From positions 910,720-974,719 of the forward strand of contig CM012953.1 in NCBI GenBank assembly GCA_000181795.3: DNA of 64,000 bases, given 5' to 3'. Shown in pieces: positions 39,012 through 52,452 of this stretch (position 1 is the first letter of the stretch; the number at the start of each line of letters is the position of its first letter). Position numbers and translations under genes: made by a program. The stretch is from Trichinella spiralis. Lineage: Eukaryota > Nematoda > Enoplea > Trichinellida > Trichinellidae. The notes under the pieces were generated by a model, which saw only the letters and a program-made list of their open reading frames with translations, did not search any database and was not told the DNA's origin.

Positions 39012-42000
39012 TGTTCGAAATTATTTGGAAGCGACCAAGTGGCTCTGTACTTGAATTCAGATTACAGTTGCTTGTGCTACCTTTAGGTAGTAGAATGGAT
39101 GAGTTGGCAAGGAGAGGTGTGTAATCTGTGCTGTAGTGCCAATGATAAACGTTTTGTTTTGTGTTTGTGTTTATTTATTGTGTAGTGAATTATCCTTCCA
39201 CCTTTGTATCCGTTCCTAAGCTTGCACCTTCGTTCAATAAAATGTGTTTCTCCCAGTTTGTATTGTTTTGTGTCACGTTCAGAGGCAAACATGAGTCGGA
39301 TTGCGGTTAAGTGACCATTGTTGATTTTAACCATTTCTGAATAAAAATCACAGTCCACTAGCATTCAATCGATAACAGTTTTGCCGCTAAGATTCTGTTC
39401 CTCTGAGCTGGATTGTGGCACAGAAGTTAGACAGTAGACAAAGAGTAATCCGCTTAATTTGACGTGCGCTCATTGTTCAAAACGATTCACTATGAAGACC
39501 GACACTGGCGAACAAAGTAGAGGTTTGAAGGGTGAAACTTCGTGACATGGTCGATGAATTGGCGCAAATCTGCGATGAGGAGTTATATCTGGACGACATC
39601 GAAGAATTGCTGGAGGCAGTGGATGCCTTTTATGATAAGACGTTAGAGTTGCAGCTTCAGTTGGAAGCTGCTCAGTGTAAGAAGGCCGCTCAGTGGCGTA
39701 CACTCTATGGCTGAATGCAGAAGGCCCTCTGAGCGGTGCGCGCCAAGTTCTGACAGCTCGAAGCTACGTAACCTGAGTTCCACGTCAAACCTGAACCCCC
39801 TGACCGCAGTGGCATCAGTAAGCCACAGGTGAGTGAGAAGTTGCCAGAACCGAAGCTTCCAGTGTTGTCAGCCAAGATGCTCGAATTCCCAGCCTTTTGG
39901 AATCGTTTCCAAGCTGACGTCTACTGTTGTGAAGATTTGAAAAACACAAAATTTACTTGTCTGCTGGCGGGGCTTTCTGCGGACGCTCTGACGGCTATCG
40001 AGGGGATGAGTAATTCTGTTGCATATTACCCGCATGCCGTCAAATTGTTGAATTCAGGCACTATTGTTCAAGAACATCTGAAGGCATTTTGGGATGTCAA
40101 ATAACGCACTTGGGCTTTAGTGCACGAGATCACGAGCCATGTGTGATGCCTCACTGAGCTCAGCAAAAACCCTTTGAGCAGGATTTGACCGCAGGCAAAT
40201 CCTTGCTGTCCTACTTGAAAGAGAAATTTCCCCATGAGAATCATTTCGCATGGGATTCCCATACTCGCATACTCACAATCAGGGGTGGTGTGAGACTCAA
40301 CCTGCAGGAGTTCCTCAACTTCACCCAAAAAAGGCCGCTGTGAGGCGTGCAGCGGTTGCCCCCTCAGAAAGAGAAAGCATCATCACTCTGGACAATCTGA
40401 GACGATGAGAAGTTGGAACAGTCTGTCAAAAGTCATGCAAACTACGTCGGGAGAAGCGGTCGATGAGTGCAATTGAGAAGCTGAAAAGCTTTGGTCAGGG
40501 GAGAGAAACTCAAAAGACTGTGGAGTTTCTCTGTTCTTCCGTAGATGTCGTCTGCGATTTCTGTCAGAGACAATACACGCTTTCGGGTGTGATCGAACTT
40601 GAGACAGGCGAGTCCCCAGACGCAGCAGGAAATAGCAACCCCTATCGACTCTGCTAATTCTGCTTCAAGCCTGGGCATTTATTTTCAGCCTGCAAGCGCA
40701 ACCGATGAAAGAAAAGTCCATCTGCAAGACATGTCGGTCTGGTGGTTACTGTTGGCACTTTCAACCCTGAGAAGAGTAGTATACCCCACTTCTTAGTGCA
40801 AGTCTCCTGCCGTTGCGATAATGCAAACCAACCTAGTTTCGGAAAGGCGGTGACAGTTCAACCACTTTCATACAATCCAAGCAAAGGCATACGGTGCTGT
40901 AGGTCCTGGAGTGGCATTGATGTGTTTGTTGGACACAGGGGTTAAGTACTCGTTTATCAGGCATAATGTTGCGTTAGCATTAGGATTGGTGGGGAAGGTC
41001 AGCCAATGATGGTTGAAGGCTTCAGTGGTGCAACCCGTGAGCATCCCAGTTCTCAGGTGGTTCGGCTATTCCTAAGTTGGGTTAACGGCGGCCAGAGTAC
41101 AAAGCGCAACCCCATGGAGGTGCTGACCATGCGGAGCCTGTGCCATCGCCTTCTGGTTTCAGGGACCCGGCTGGCCAAGTAAGTGGGAACAGTTGGAATT
41201 CTAGGATCTTATCTCTGATGACGACTCATCAGATGAAGTGCATGTCATGACTAGCATCGATTAATACCATCAGCTTTTAGGTAATGTGATCTGATGGGGA
41301 AGGCCCGGTAAGACCTTGACCAACGTTTTAGTGTGCTGCTGTGATTAGCGCTACAGTGGAGCTGAAAGTTGTAGACTTGCTCTGACGTTTTTGAGAGACT
41401 GAAGGTATGGGCGACTCTCCTAAAAATGGCTCAGATGCACTCGATCCAGAGAAGCGATTTCGAGAAGGGCATTTGTTTGATGGAACTCGCTATTCAAAAT
41501 ATGAAATAATAACTGGCTATGACCAAGATATTAGAGGTTGGGAAATCGGTCCCGGTAACGTTGGTAATGTATTTGGAGACGTCATTTTTAAATTTAGCGA
41601 TTGAATGAGTATATATCTAATAATACGGCCGCATCAAGTGGTTGCTGACTCCCATTTAATTATCATCTGTAGCGCCCCTATCTGCGGCAGATAGTTTTCC
41701 AATCTGGCAGGGGTACCGCAGGTGGACAACAATCTTATTTGTAAAATCTTTCAATTAAATCTAAAATGATTTCTATTGAATTAATTTTGCTCTCATTTCT
41801 ACTCATCAGATCACATATATAATATGCTACTCATGTTTGAATCAATTAATTATTGGTCATTATATTATTATATTATTTGTGTAATTTATCATTAAAATGT
41901 TTGCAATTTCGTTGTGCTTTGTTGTTGTTTTGTGTTGAAGCAATTTTTCAGCATGTCGAATGCAGATTGGCACTCCGTCGACCAATGACATTTGGCATCC

Positions 42001-45000
42001 TTTTTGAACAGCCAGTTCAATAGGGACGTGATGATCGACAATCTTTTTTTAAATCTTCCTGCAATAAGTGTAAAATGACAATGAGGATTTTCAATATAAA
42101 CATGATGCTTGCGTAAAACTCTTTATTAGACAGAAGAATATACTAGTCAAAAATAGTTGATGAATATGACAGAAATAAAAAAGTAAAAAACGAGGTAGAG
42201 AACAGAAAAACACACTGATAAACGAGATTCAAACGAATATGTATATATATATAAGCTTATGAAATAACAGAGCAGCTCAACTGGTTTCAGAAAATCAAGG
42301 GATTCTGCCGTGGCCTTTATCATTTCTTTTTGTCAAGTGCGCAAAAATGTTTTGATTTAGAAAGACTAGGAATAAGTTTCAAAATTCTATGCGATGAATT
42401 ATATACAGTAATTGATGCAAGAGTCGTCTTTCCAAAAAACGTAAACCAGAGTAAAATTACACAGAAAACACAATTACAATGAGACGATGAAGCTAGCCAG
42501 AGCGTTGGACAACCTGGAGGCAATCACTCAGAACAGATATGATACCATAAGGAAAGCTAGTTTTCTTTTTATCTGCCTCATCCAGTAACCACTACCCATG
42601 TCTATGCTCAAGAAACATTTCATGGGCTGCAGGACTTTTCGTGTGTCATCAAATTTCAAAAAGGGTTGTCCATCTTTAAACGGTTTTGATTTTCATCGGA
42701 GTTTTCAGGGCTGCTGAAACGTCAGCAGCGGTTAGTCGACGCAGAATCTGAATGATCCGTCCTTCTTTTTCATAGGAACCATCGGGTAAGACCACGGTTA
42801 TGATGATGGCTCACAAAGCCAATTTTGGTGCATTTCCTGCATCAATTGCTTCACCATGTGCCGCTGATGGTACGTCACCCGCTGCAGAGGCCTCTTCATG
42901 AGATGAGTTTCTTTCGTTTTGATAAAGTGGCAGATGATGTTGGAGTTCCTTTCGTAACACTCCTAATACTAATACAGTAACAATTTCATTTAGCAGCTGT
43001 CAGTAGGCATCAGAGCACTGTTCTTTCCAAGGCAACATTTGCATGCCCTGATAATCTTCTTCTGGTTCAGTCGATGGTGCTCAAGTGGCCGCTGAGCAGA
43101 GGATTATTCACAATGGTAAACAGCCTTTGCCTCACTTCTAATCGCGGGGACCGTGTTAGAGACAGGCACTGGCGATGATACCACGTGAATATTTTGTGCA
43201 TTTCATTTGCATCCATTTCTGAACTATCGGATGAATTCGGTGGTCCGCTGATGATTGAAATGATTCCATCGGTGGTATTCTGAACTTCACTGGGAAGCGG
43301 CGATCGCCTTAGACACTCTGCCTGAATTTTTAAGTTCTATTGACATTTTCTGATTTCGATTTCTGAGTCAATCAATCTCCATCTTCAATCGATTCTTTAG
43401 TGAAGTCACTGAACTGCTAGCTGTTCTTGGTTAGGTATTCCACTGGACGTGTCGCACCACAGCAGACCCGACTGACTTACTGCTTGTTTGTTTCGCTGAC
43501 GGCAAACGGCCTTTTCGTGAGAACCGACGCTCGAAGTGGCTAGTGTTTGTGATAGGCAGTTTTACTCACGCCCTCTATGAAGTACCTCCTTATCCACAGT
43601 GGCATCAGAGAGGAGATCACGCGGGCTGGAAGCGAATTCATCCAGGATGGTTTGTTACACTTAGGACGCAGCGCATGGTGACCAAGAGAATGGCATCAGC
43701 GTCCAATGAGAAAACATGGTGAAATCGGCGTCCTTCGTGGATCATCATCGAACGTTATGAGCTGCAAGAACTGCTAAACTTTCTTTAACCAGTGCTTCAG
43801 GTCAGTTCAGGGACTGAAATCCTCAGTGCAGCAGTAGCATCAAAATTGCGGTGAAATTTCCATGAACTGTTTTGGGACTGGTGCTGATCTCACCGCATTT
43901 GCCAACGTAACGTTTCACGCGTTACGCTGACACGTTCCAACTGTGACGTCAAAACAATAGCATACTGTACTAATACTAATATTAAGGTACGTAATGAAGA
44001 CCGTAATTTGAGCAGATTTTTGATCAACCGTTAAAATTAGAAGCTGAATATTTTAATTCATTTTAATAAAAATAAACTTGAACAATAAAATGAATAATAA
44101 AAAATAAAGAAGAAAATAAAATAAGATGCTATGATGATATATAAATATATTCCAGTTAGTGATTATTAGCATCCACTTAAAGAAATTTATTTTAATGTAA
44201 TTCTAATTTCCAGAGTGTTTGCAGTTATAATAGATATATTTAGAAAAAGTGACGTATGAACAACTGTATTAACATAGTTGTTGTAAACTGAGGTACAGTA
44301 TGCACCTGATTATTTTCAAGACGGTAATGACGATACATAGTGAATCTGGTAGACTTATGTGGTGGTCGCTGGTTGCGTGATGTGTCTGGTTGTTTTGTTC
44401 CTCAGGGTTAGTTAGTCAATTGTTTTACTGTCTCGGTGTCAGTGTTTTTTTCCCACGTGTTTGAGTTTTGCATTGAATATACGGTGTGAGCAATAAACTG
44501 AGCTGTTATGATTCAGGTTCTGTTGTGCATGGGAGACAATTGCGTGGGGACGAAAGACAGAACTGGCTTTTGTTGTTGTAAATTAATCCAAATTAAATGA
44601 TCTATTGTAAAATAATTGCTGGCGCACCTAATGGCTCTGTACCTGAATGCAGGACATGATTGTTTTCTGTAGTCTGGGAAGTTTGACTGAGTAAGCAGGG
44701 AGAAGTTCATGATCTATGACTGATGCCAATGATAAACATACTGTTTTGTGCTTTTGTTTTTTTCATTTATTGTATTGTGACTTATCCTTTCACGTTTGTA
44801 TCTGTTCCTTAGCTTGCACCTTCGTTCAATAGACTGTGTGTTTATACTAGTCTGTACTGCTTTGTACCACGCTCAGAAGTGAACGCGATTCAGATTTCAG
44901 TTAGGTAAGCATTGTTGGTTTGACCAACCGCTGAATAGAAATTACTGTACACCGGCTCACAGGCGACAACGGTTTCATCGCTAACAATTATGTTTGTTCA

Positions 45001-45050
45001 GAATCATACATTCGAAGCGACCACATCCTTTATTTTTTTCAGCATGTCAC
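39012..45050 (+). mobile_element. Pao/BEL-type LTR retroelement fossil (broken), host of a nested insertion
   Basis: Two directly repeated LTR-like blocks lie at about 39012-39400 and 44606-45000. They share GCCAATGATAAAC, GCTTGCACCTTCGTTCAATA and the final TGCCGCTAA/ATCGCTAA area, and by eye are only about three quarters to four fifths identical, so the insertion is old. Parts seen inside: a gag region (about 39530-40340, with MLEFPAFWNRFQADVYCCED typical of Pao gag), a zinc-knuckle area near 40650-40700, and protease-region text near 40740-41250. It is badly broken, with many interruptions. The interior from about 41670 to 43950 belongs to another element in the opposite orientation. Confidence 0.75.
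41673..43950 (-). mobile_element. Ty3-like LTR retroelement fossil nested in the Pao/BEL fossil (broken)
   Basis: On the minus strand around 42700-42900 there is reverse-transcriptase-type text (one stretch reads KKDGSFRFCVD, the Ty3 fingers motif). At 41673 the minus strand ends in GGGGCGCTACA, the same terminus as the solo LTR at 12343, suggesting the 3' LTR of this copy. Upstream limits are uncertain. It is heavily decayed. Orientation opposite to the flanking Pao/BEL LTRs implies a later nested insertion. Confidence 0.5.
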
Positions 45051-46986
45051 ATACAAATTCACATCTCTTCATCCCCATTGTGATAAACTGAATATGTAAC
45101 ATCGGCAATTGCAACGTTTCATCTCATTACTTCAGTGTTCGCTGTTCCATACATTCATTCTTTACTATGCCTGCATATTATTAATATGGTGGAGGTGGCC
45201 TATGAATAGAAAGTAGCATACATAGATGTATTCTATCTTTAATCAAACGTAATATTCACAACAAAATGTAGTGTAACAGCTGACCCTGCGTCATACCAGG
45301 TCTTTTACCGATGTAGAATGGAGTGAATCAAGATTTATAATAATATCGACACCTAGTAATCTATAATATGATGCACCTACAGTAGTTGTTCTGACACGAA
45401 ATATATATGTGTATGTTTAGAAATAGATATAAAAGTAAGGAGAAGTTGCTGATATTTTGTCCTGTCTTTCTCATCTAACATCAACACATGGAGGAATAAG
45501 CAGTTTTGCAGCATTTCATAGAAGGTGATTATGAGCCGTCTTTATGCTAATCTCTTCCCATCTTTACCATTAGTTCTGTGGAAAAATTCTTTTGCATGTC
45601 TGGGCTGCTGAAACGTCACCAGGCTGTTTTGAACAGATGCTAAGTTTTACTTAAGAAAGTGATGCTTTGAGCACAGTCATGGAGGTGCATGCCGTGAATC
45701 TATCATTGCTACTGCGGTGCAAACACGTTGAAGTGCGAACCTAACCAAGATGAGTTAGTAGTTCAACGACCTCGCAAAAATACTGGCAACTTTTTAGATT
45801 CAGATACATTGATGAAATTATGTCTGGCAGGACTAAGCCATTTAATGAGAAGGTGGGAAATGATCACAGCATTCCCGAAGATGTGGCAAATGAGAATAAC
45901 CTCCGCAACTGCAGTTGGTATGCGTTTATGCAGTGGGCCTGCGATAAGTCATTCCCCATTAGTTGTTCAAGCACTTCTATGCTTACTAGGATGGGAATTC
46001 TCTGAAAATGCTAATATTTAGTCTGTTTGATCAGGGAATGTCTCCTCAGTATGACATTAAAGGTACTATTAGAGTGGTGATAGGGTGAAAGCCATTTATC
46101 TTCGTGAAGGATCCTTTTCTCAGCAGATTCAAAATCGAAAGAAGACTGGCTTAATTAGCTTAGCATTTTGCAAAGTTGCACATGATTGTTGCAAACTTGC
46201 CCTTCACATGAAACATTCCACAAATCAGTTTCTTTCGGTAATGCCAACGCTGTGTCAAACCACCGATGACATCCGTCGTTGGTTCACGGTGATTTGAATT
46301 GTAAGGCGCATCTGACGAAGCTCTTCCTGTTAGAAAATGGGATGGGGTCAAAGCACTCAAATAGCTGACGTAATCTCAAACGAAAGTTAAGGAACGAGCA
46401 TTTACGATTGCTTCAACTCCGCACAGGACTGACTCCGTTAAATTTTCTTCGTCGAGTGATGCTCTACCAAGTACTTTCCCTAACGCTGTCTGCACCAGAT
46501 CTACTTCCGTCGTTTGATGGGAGGTTACCTGACACGATCGATCTGAACGGTGAGTTGACGGCTTCAGGTAAAGCGTTGTCACCGGGCTATTCTGAACTTA
46601 TCCGCGTCCCAATTTCACCAAACTCTGCCCCCCCCCCTATTTGTGATTGGCTTTTTGCTGAGAGATTGTACGGGGGTTGATTGGTAATTGGTTAATGACT
46701 TCTGCTATTTTATCAGCTAATCATTATGATAAGTGATTGAGTGAATAACTTTTGCCATTTGATTAGCTATGAAGCTTTGGTCTATGATTGGGTGATTGTT
46801 GCGTATCAACGTTTTTCCAAATATGAGTGCATTTTCATTTATTTACGTTATATGGACCTAAATAATCATTTACCATTAAAGAACCGTTTTTAAGATATGG
46901 AGTAAGCTAACGTTTTGTGAGCGTTAGCTAACTTTTACTGCGTAAAGGAATTGTAACAATAACAAAGTAAATATGCATATGACTGA

Positions 46987-47733
46987 TACACTGGAACTCT
47001 GATTATCCGTTACTCGATTATCCAAACTACCGATTATTCTAACACTTTTTGGTCAGACAACCTGCATTTCACTAATACTGTAACATTCTGTTGTTGCCTA
47101 ATTTTTATATCTGGTATATGTACTACCAGAAAGAGAAAGGTTTTGAGTTTAGAACAGAAGTTAGAAGTTTGTGAATTAGTGGAGAGGGACGAGTCGCTCA
47201 GGAAATCTGCTAACAGTTTTGGTGTGGGTCTGTCCATAGTTCCAGACATCTATTGCAGTCGACATCAGCTAACTGACTTTGTGTTGCACGTGGATACTTC
47301 GAGTAGCTGTTCTACACGAAAATCGATGAAAACAAGCATCAGCAGAGCGTTTGATTCAGCAATATGCTTGTGGTTCCTCCAGAAACGTGCACTTGACCAA
47401 CCAATAAGTGGTCCCATTTTGCAAAAAAAAGCTCTAGCTTTCAGTACTAAGCTAGAAGTACTGAAATTTTGTAGCCAGTTCAGAATGGCTAAGAAACTTT
47501 AAAAGTCGGCATTCCATACGCGAGCTTAAAATTCCTGGTGAAAAGCTGTGCCGCAAAATTTACAGGTCAAATAACGTCACATAATAAACAGAATGTCTAC
47601 TCTTCCGCGTCTAATTAAGAATAACAGTTATAAACGATTCAATTACGTACATACATTTAAAAAAATTGAAAACGTCTGATTATCCGAAGGACCCTCAAGA
47701 AGCGAGTGTTCGGATAATCAGAGTTCCACTGTA
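46987..47733 (+). mobile_element. Deleted Tigger/pogo DNA transposon
   Basis: A 743-bp element bounded by TA duplications (46987-46988, 47732-47733). The terminal inverted repeats read CACTGGAACTCTGATTATCC at the left and CAGTGGAACTCTGATTATCC on the reverse strand at the right, with extra GATTATCC copies just inside both ends. The centre encodes the N-terminal DNA-binding part of a Tigger transposase on the plus strand: LEQKLEVCELVERDESLRKS (CENP-B-type helix-turn-helix), then WFLQKRALDQPISGPILQKK (second CENP-B domain). The DDE catalytic domain is absent and the frame ends after MAKKL, so it cannot move by itself. It lies within the decayed Pao/BEL region. Confidence 0.88.
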
Positions 47734-47749
47734 TTTAACTTTTCTACAT

Positions 47750-47840
47750 TTGCTCACTCTTTGTGTGCATATTTTAAAGAACAGAATTTAATAAGATGCC
47801 TTGCAGTATTTGAATATGGCTTTAAATAAGTGGTCATATT
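47750..47840. repeat. Dispersed repeat segment, also present at 63865-63950
   Basis: Both copies share CTCTTTGTGTG, then TTTTAAAGAACAGAATT, then GAATATGGCTTTAAA, with intervening differences. It abuts the right end of the Tigger element here. The family is not identified. Confidence 0.6.
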
Positions 47841-48329
47841 AGTCTGTAACATATACATTAGTTTTAGGTATCTATAAATTCTTTAGCTTTACATTTCATT
47901 GTTCACATAATAACTTGGCTTTTGTAATTTTATTTCTGCACCTCTGTGCAAATCAGCAGACTGCTTTGCATAGAAACTTCTGCTTTTCGCTACAAGCGCT
48001 TCCCAATTGGCAAATATATAGTATACAGCTTCATATTACAACAACATCCAACAATCAATAAACATCAAAAACAACCAATAATTAACAACAAACAAATCTG
48101 AACTATAATACAATACATACAATGGACAAAAATGAACTATAGAATAACAATAAATAAAATATATACAACAATGTGCTATAATTGTACAGGGGCAAAAGTA
48201 TGATAAGATATGGCACTTAAAAATGTTCTATACTGATTTCATTGCAATGTAATCTACCCGTAAGCGCAGCTACCCGTCGGTACTGGATTCCGTAAACTGC
48301 GCTACGTCTTACGGAGCCCCTTCCCCGCG

Positions 48330-48930
48330 TATAACCATCATCCATTTACCGCAACATCCGTCTCAGTTTTACCCTGCTCATCAATGATTAGTTGTAGAAA
48401 CTGATAGAATCCCTGTTCACGTGATCCACAGTTCATGCGACTGTGACAACCTTCCATGTTCATAATGGTTGTTGGTCCGCAAAGCCACACCATGGATATT
48501 CCAAAGCGGAATTTTAGTAGCTGAAAGCCATTCTCGCTGGAAATACTCGAATAAAACTTCCATTTGAGATTTAAGATTTCGAAACCCGCAGGTACAAGAT
48601 TCACCGGCAAAATGCTCATGCCATCAGCATTTTCACTTTTTTTCTTACTTCCTGATTATGAATGCAATCATTTCTTAAGCCAAGCCGGCCAACATGCCGA
48701 AGCACAGCTTGGCAAAAATGGAAGAAGCAACCTTGCACCCAGGTGTTGGGAAAGTTGCCTTGAATAGCCGGGATTAAAGCTGTTTCGAAATCACAAACAA
48801 ATTTCGCCGGATCAAGTAGGACGCCAAGTTCTTCCGCTTTAAAATGGAGCACTTCAAATATTCGGCTATAAGTGGGCAGATCTTTCCTAACAGTCAAACA
48901 ATATACGACGGGTAGCAGTTTACCTGAATT
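48330..48930 (-). pseudogene. MULE (Mutator-like) transposase fragment
   Basis: On the minus strand, 48897-48616 reads DPAKFVCDFETALIPAIQ and VQGCFFHFCQAVLRHVGRLG, the hallmark MULE core with a catalytic Asp and the C-F-H-F-C-Q segment. A second frame, 48619-48338, continues with the downstream MULE region (NHxEG-like MNMEGCHSRMN and GFYQFLQLIIDEQGKTETDV). The two frames overlap by four bases, so one frameshift separates them. The N-terminal FLYWCH zinc finger and the terminal inverted repeats are not seen. It is a truncated plain DNA transposon copy. Confidence 0.85.
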
Positions 48931-51021
48931 CTCTCTGAATATTAAACCATTATAAAAATCTATTCCGATGAGTACATCAATTTTCGTTCTATGTCTCAGA
49001 AAGATATTACCTAAGTTCAGTCCATGTAAGTGTTCTCAGTTAGCTGCTAATGGGTTCTCATCCACTGTTGTTATCCTCAGGAAGCAGAGCGCTTCTATGG
49101 AATAACTGTCTTCTCATCCGTAGACTTTGTCTTTAAGCTAAAGTTTACGCAACGCAGCTTCTCATACTTACTGTGCGATTCTCCCAGTCTTAACAACATA
49201 AGTCGTTCCATTGTACGTTTCAACCATAACGACTCTGCTAGAGCTTTCCTAATAAGTCATCTTTGACAGCCGTTATCGACAGGGCTGGTTACGAAAAATT
49301 GATTCCCATTACCCGATTGTAGGATCGCTGATGCTGTCTGCAATAACTTTTCCTTCTCTGACGATGTTCTTCCCAAAAGCAATCAGTTGCTCGAAACGCC
49401 TTCTTCTTTCCCAGTTGATGACTTTAAAGGTAAAGTTTCATCTGTTCTGAAATTCTGCGTTTCCTTATCACTGTCTAACAGTTTGTGAGCATCTTCTGAC
49501 AGCACGGATAGTCATATCGCTTGGTTTCAGGGCACCTACTTCCCTTGTAGCCCTTGTGAAGGCAACGGAAACATAAGTTTTCCCTTGTTGCTATCTTCCA
49601 GCAATCCTGCGTCCTCGCTCCTAAACGCTTGGGACAGTGAATTACTGGATGACGTTCTCGATACACAACGTAACTTTCGAATTATCTAGTCTTTGCATGA
49701 AGAGCAGCTACAGTAGGTAATCTATTTTGAGAAGGCTTCTTATGAAGGTGACGTTGGTTGATGGTTGATGATTATTCATACTGACGGACTCCGCCAGGCT
49801 TATTCCTTCATGTAGAAGAAATTGCAAGAAAGTTTCCAAGTTTGATGCTTTCGAAGGTTCGGAAAGAATATGAGCTTCTCACCTCTTGATAACAGCTTCA
49901 TATCCTTGAATATCTCTAATAAGAATTCTGATGCAGTCAACTCTGGTGATGAATGGTTCTTCCTCAATGTTTCTAACGCTCTAATATGTAAGTCGACTTT
50001 ATCATATAATTTCCTCGACGTTTCCAGTGACGCATCATTGCAAGGCGTTGCATCTAACAATTTCCGGCTATGGGTCTGAATTATCAAACCTCTACGACCG
50101 AATCTTTAGAATCTCGATAGCTGCCGAATAATTTGCTGCTGTGACTGCCAAACCATCGATAGCGCTCAGCGCATTTCCAATGAAGCAAGATCGAAGATAT
50201 GTGAACGTGGTGGTATCTCAAAGCTCTGACTGTCGATGTATTTGATCTTTAAACCGCTCCCAACATGTTTCAAATTGCAAAACATCAAACTTTAAGTTCC
50301 CACTTAGGCAGGTTGATATGTTAAATTGCCCCACTATTTTGCGTTATATCACGGTAATTTTCGGTTGCTATATTCTTCTTCAGGTAATCTTCAGCGATGC
50401 TACGTGCCTTGGCTACATCAATCGCAAAAATGTGCCAGTCGATGGTATCGTCCACCGGTCTCCCGATCAGAAGGGAATCCTCATACTTCTCCACTAGTTG
50501 GCACGCTTTGTCCCGTCAATTGATCAACTTGTCAATCAATTGATAAGGATTCAGAAGATCTAAGGGGTCACGTACCTACGTGAGTGAGGACAATTCCTCG
50601 CGAGCTCTCTCTAATTCTTTCATATGGCTGGAAAGACCAGTTCACATAGCAGCAATCTCATTTTGATAGTCTTCTAGTTTGACCGTTGTCTTTGACGATA
50701 ACATGCTTTGACGGTAACAATACTAAGTACGAATTAATATCGTCCACAAGTCGTGATAAGGACCGGCACACCTTTGTGCTAAAGATCTGGAAGTCTCAGT
50801 TCTTCCAATCTGACTCGGAGGACCAATGTTCTGGGCAGGTATATTCTTTCCTATTCAATAGCTATAATAACGTTCAAGTGGACTGTATAATTAACATGTG
50901 GTCGACTCATTTTCAACGGCTAAGTTCTGTCGTCGGTTGTACAGCTCCCGCTTTGGATCCGCGTCGTCCACTCAACGACTTACAATCGGTAATCTCTGAT
51001 GATAATGTCCAGATTCTCTAA

Positions 51022-52452
51022 TGATTAATGAAAACTGTTTACTGTGATTGGTATTCCTTCAGGTCTTTCGAATATAAAGACCCATGAAAACCATCTGGAA
51101 AAATAATACCAAAATTTTATTTTACTAGAAACAAAATGTTCAAACAACAGCACACAAAAAAAATACACCGACGACAACATTAAAGCCAACAATCACCATC
51201 ACCTACCTTCTAAAAATATGTATTCTTACTGTCGATTATTTATGCTCAGGTTTTATAGTTGGTTGGAATCTGTAATAGTATACATTATAATGTCAGAGTT
51301 AAGCACTAAAATTTAAGTAATAAATTTTTGGAAAAATTTCTTAATTACACTTAATAATTACGGAATGTTATTACAGCATCTTGACCATATGTTCAATACT
51401 AAAAAATTCAATTGTGATTCAGTCAATCAGGATTCATCAGTAATGCCCCGCGTACAGATCAGTAATGGATTAAAAATTAGAGAATATTAATATGCTTAAA
51501 AAGATACTGTGAGCCCTTTTTCGGTAATTTTATAAATTTTAATGAAAACTGAATTTAGTTAAATTGCTTTACTATTCTGTTACATATATTTATTTTTAAC
51601 GAAAAATGAGAAATTTTTATACATTTCGTAAAATAAACACAAACAAAGAATTTATTATATTTGTTACTGAATTTTATTTTTGTTGTATCACCTAATTTAT
51701 TTTTGTAACTTAGTAGATGATACTTTTCATTAACAATCCATGTTTTAATTCTATGGTAAAAATGAATAAAAATTAAAAAAATACTGGCCATTTAGAAGCA
51801 GTAATATTTTGTGTTTTACATAAGTATGCTGAAACTTAACGTGATGTGCAATCGTTTTGGTTTAAATTTTACATGTTTAGTCTAGGATAATTAATCTATA
51901 TGATTTTTATTATTATCAATAATTAAAGCATTAATGGAAGTTTTGAAAAATTGATTTTATTGTACCCGTTATAATTTAGCTATGCTAATGTATTTGAGTA
52001 TTAGAAAATATATTTTTGAAGTTAAGCCTACTTATCACATTTCTGTAATACATTATTTGTACCATAATTAACCAACAATTATATAAAGAGCAGTACTAAA
52101 AAATGACAGTGATGAATATATGTAAATTTTCATCACTAATTGCTGTTGTAACTGGATTGTGAGTATCTATTTGTAATATTTTAACAATAATATTTAAATA
52201 TGCTTACGAAGTGCAAATGTTTTCAAATTAATTTAATTACTGACCATTTTTATCCTTAACGTTTATGAGTATTAAGTTATTTTTTTAGTTAAATGAAACT
52301 CGTTTGTTAACTTTAGTGTATTTAAGAGATAAACATAAATACTGCTCATTGTATATTTTGCTTATGTTTTGTATTTCTAGTTTTTTGATTTGATTTTTAA
52401 AAGTCATATTTACTGTTTTTTATGCTAAAAGTTTTGTATTAATATTCAAAAA
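51022..52452. other. AT-rich spacer upstream of SERAC1
   Basis: No coding frame is supported. A short hydrophobic start (ATG 52104) is followed by a gtgagt donor but cannot be joined in frame to the SERAC1 exon. SERAC1's promoter should lie here. Confidence 0.55.

Larger units (their letters stand above)
45700..50700 (-). mobile_element. Second Pao/BEL-type LTR retroelement fossil, minus strand (broken)
   Basis: Gag text lies at about 50090-49800 (KLYDKVDLHIRALETLRKN, as in Pao gag), a CCHC zinc knuckle at about 49560 (CFRCLHKGYKGSRC), protease-region text at about 49300-48950, and the end of an integrase at about 46580-46160 (ALGKVLGRASLDEE, VNARSLTFV, LTPSHFLTGRA). The middle is replaced or interrupted by a MULE fragment and a Tigger element. 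Flanking LTRs were not identified. It has many interruptions and is probably old. The ends given are approximate. Confidence 0.65.

Noticed and set aside
45728-46021. 97-codon plus-strand frame
   Set aside because: It lies in transposon debris, is unrecognised, and has no supporting splice or conservation signal.
50686-51021. 111-codon plus-strand frame
   Set aside because: It lies at the edge of the minus-strand Pao/BEL fossil with no recognisable domain; probably chance or repeat-derived.
52104-52157. Possible upstream exon of SERAC1 with a hydrophobic peptide and a gtgagt donor
   Set aside because: No acceptor before 52453 joins it in frame without a stop.
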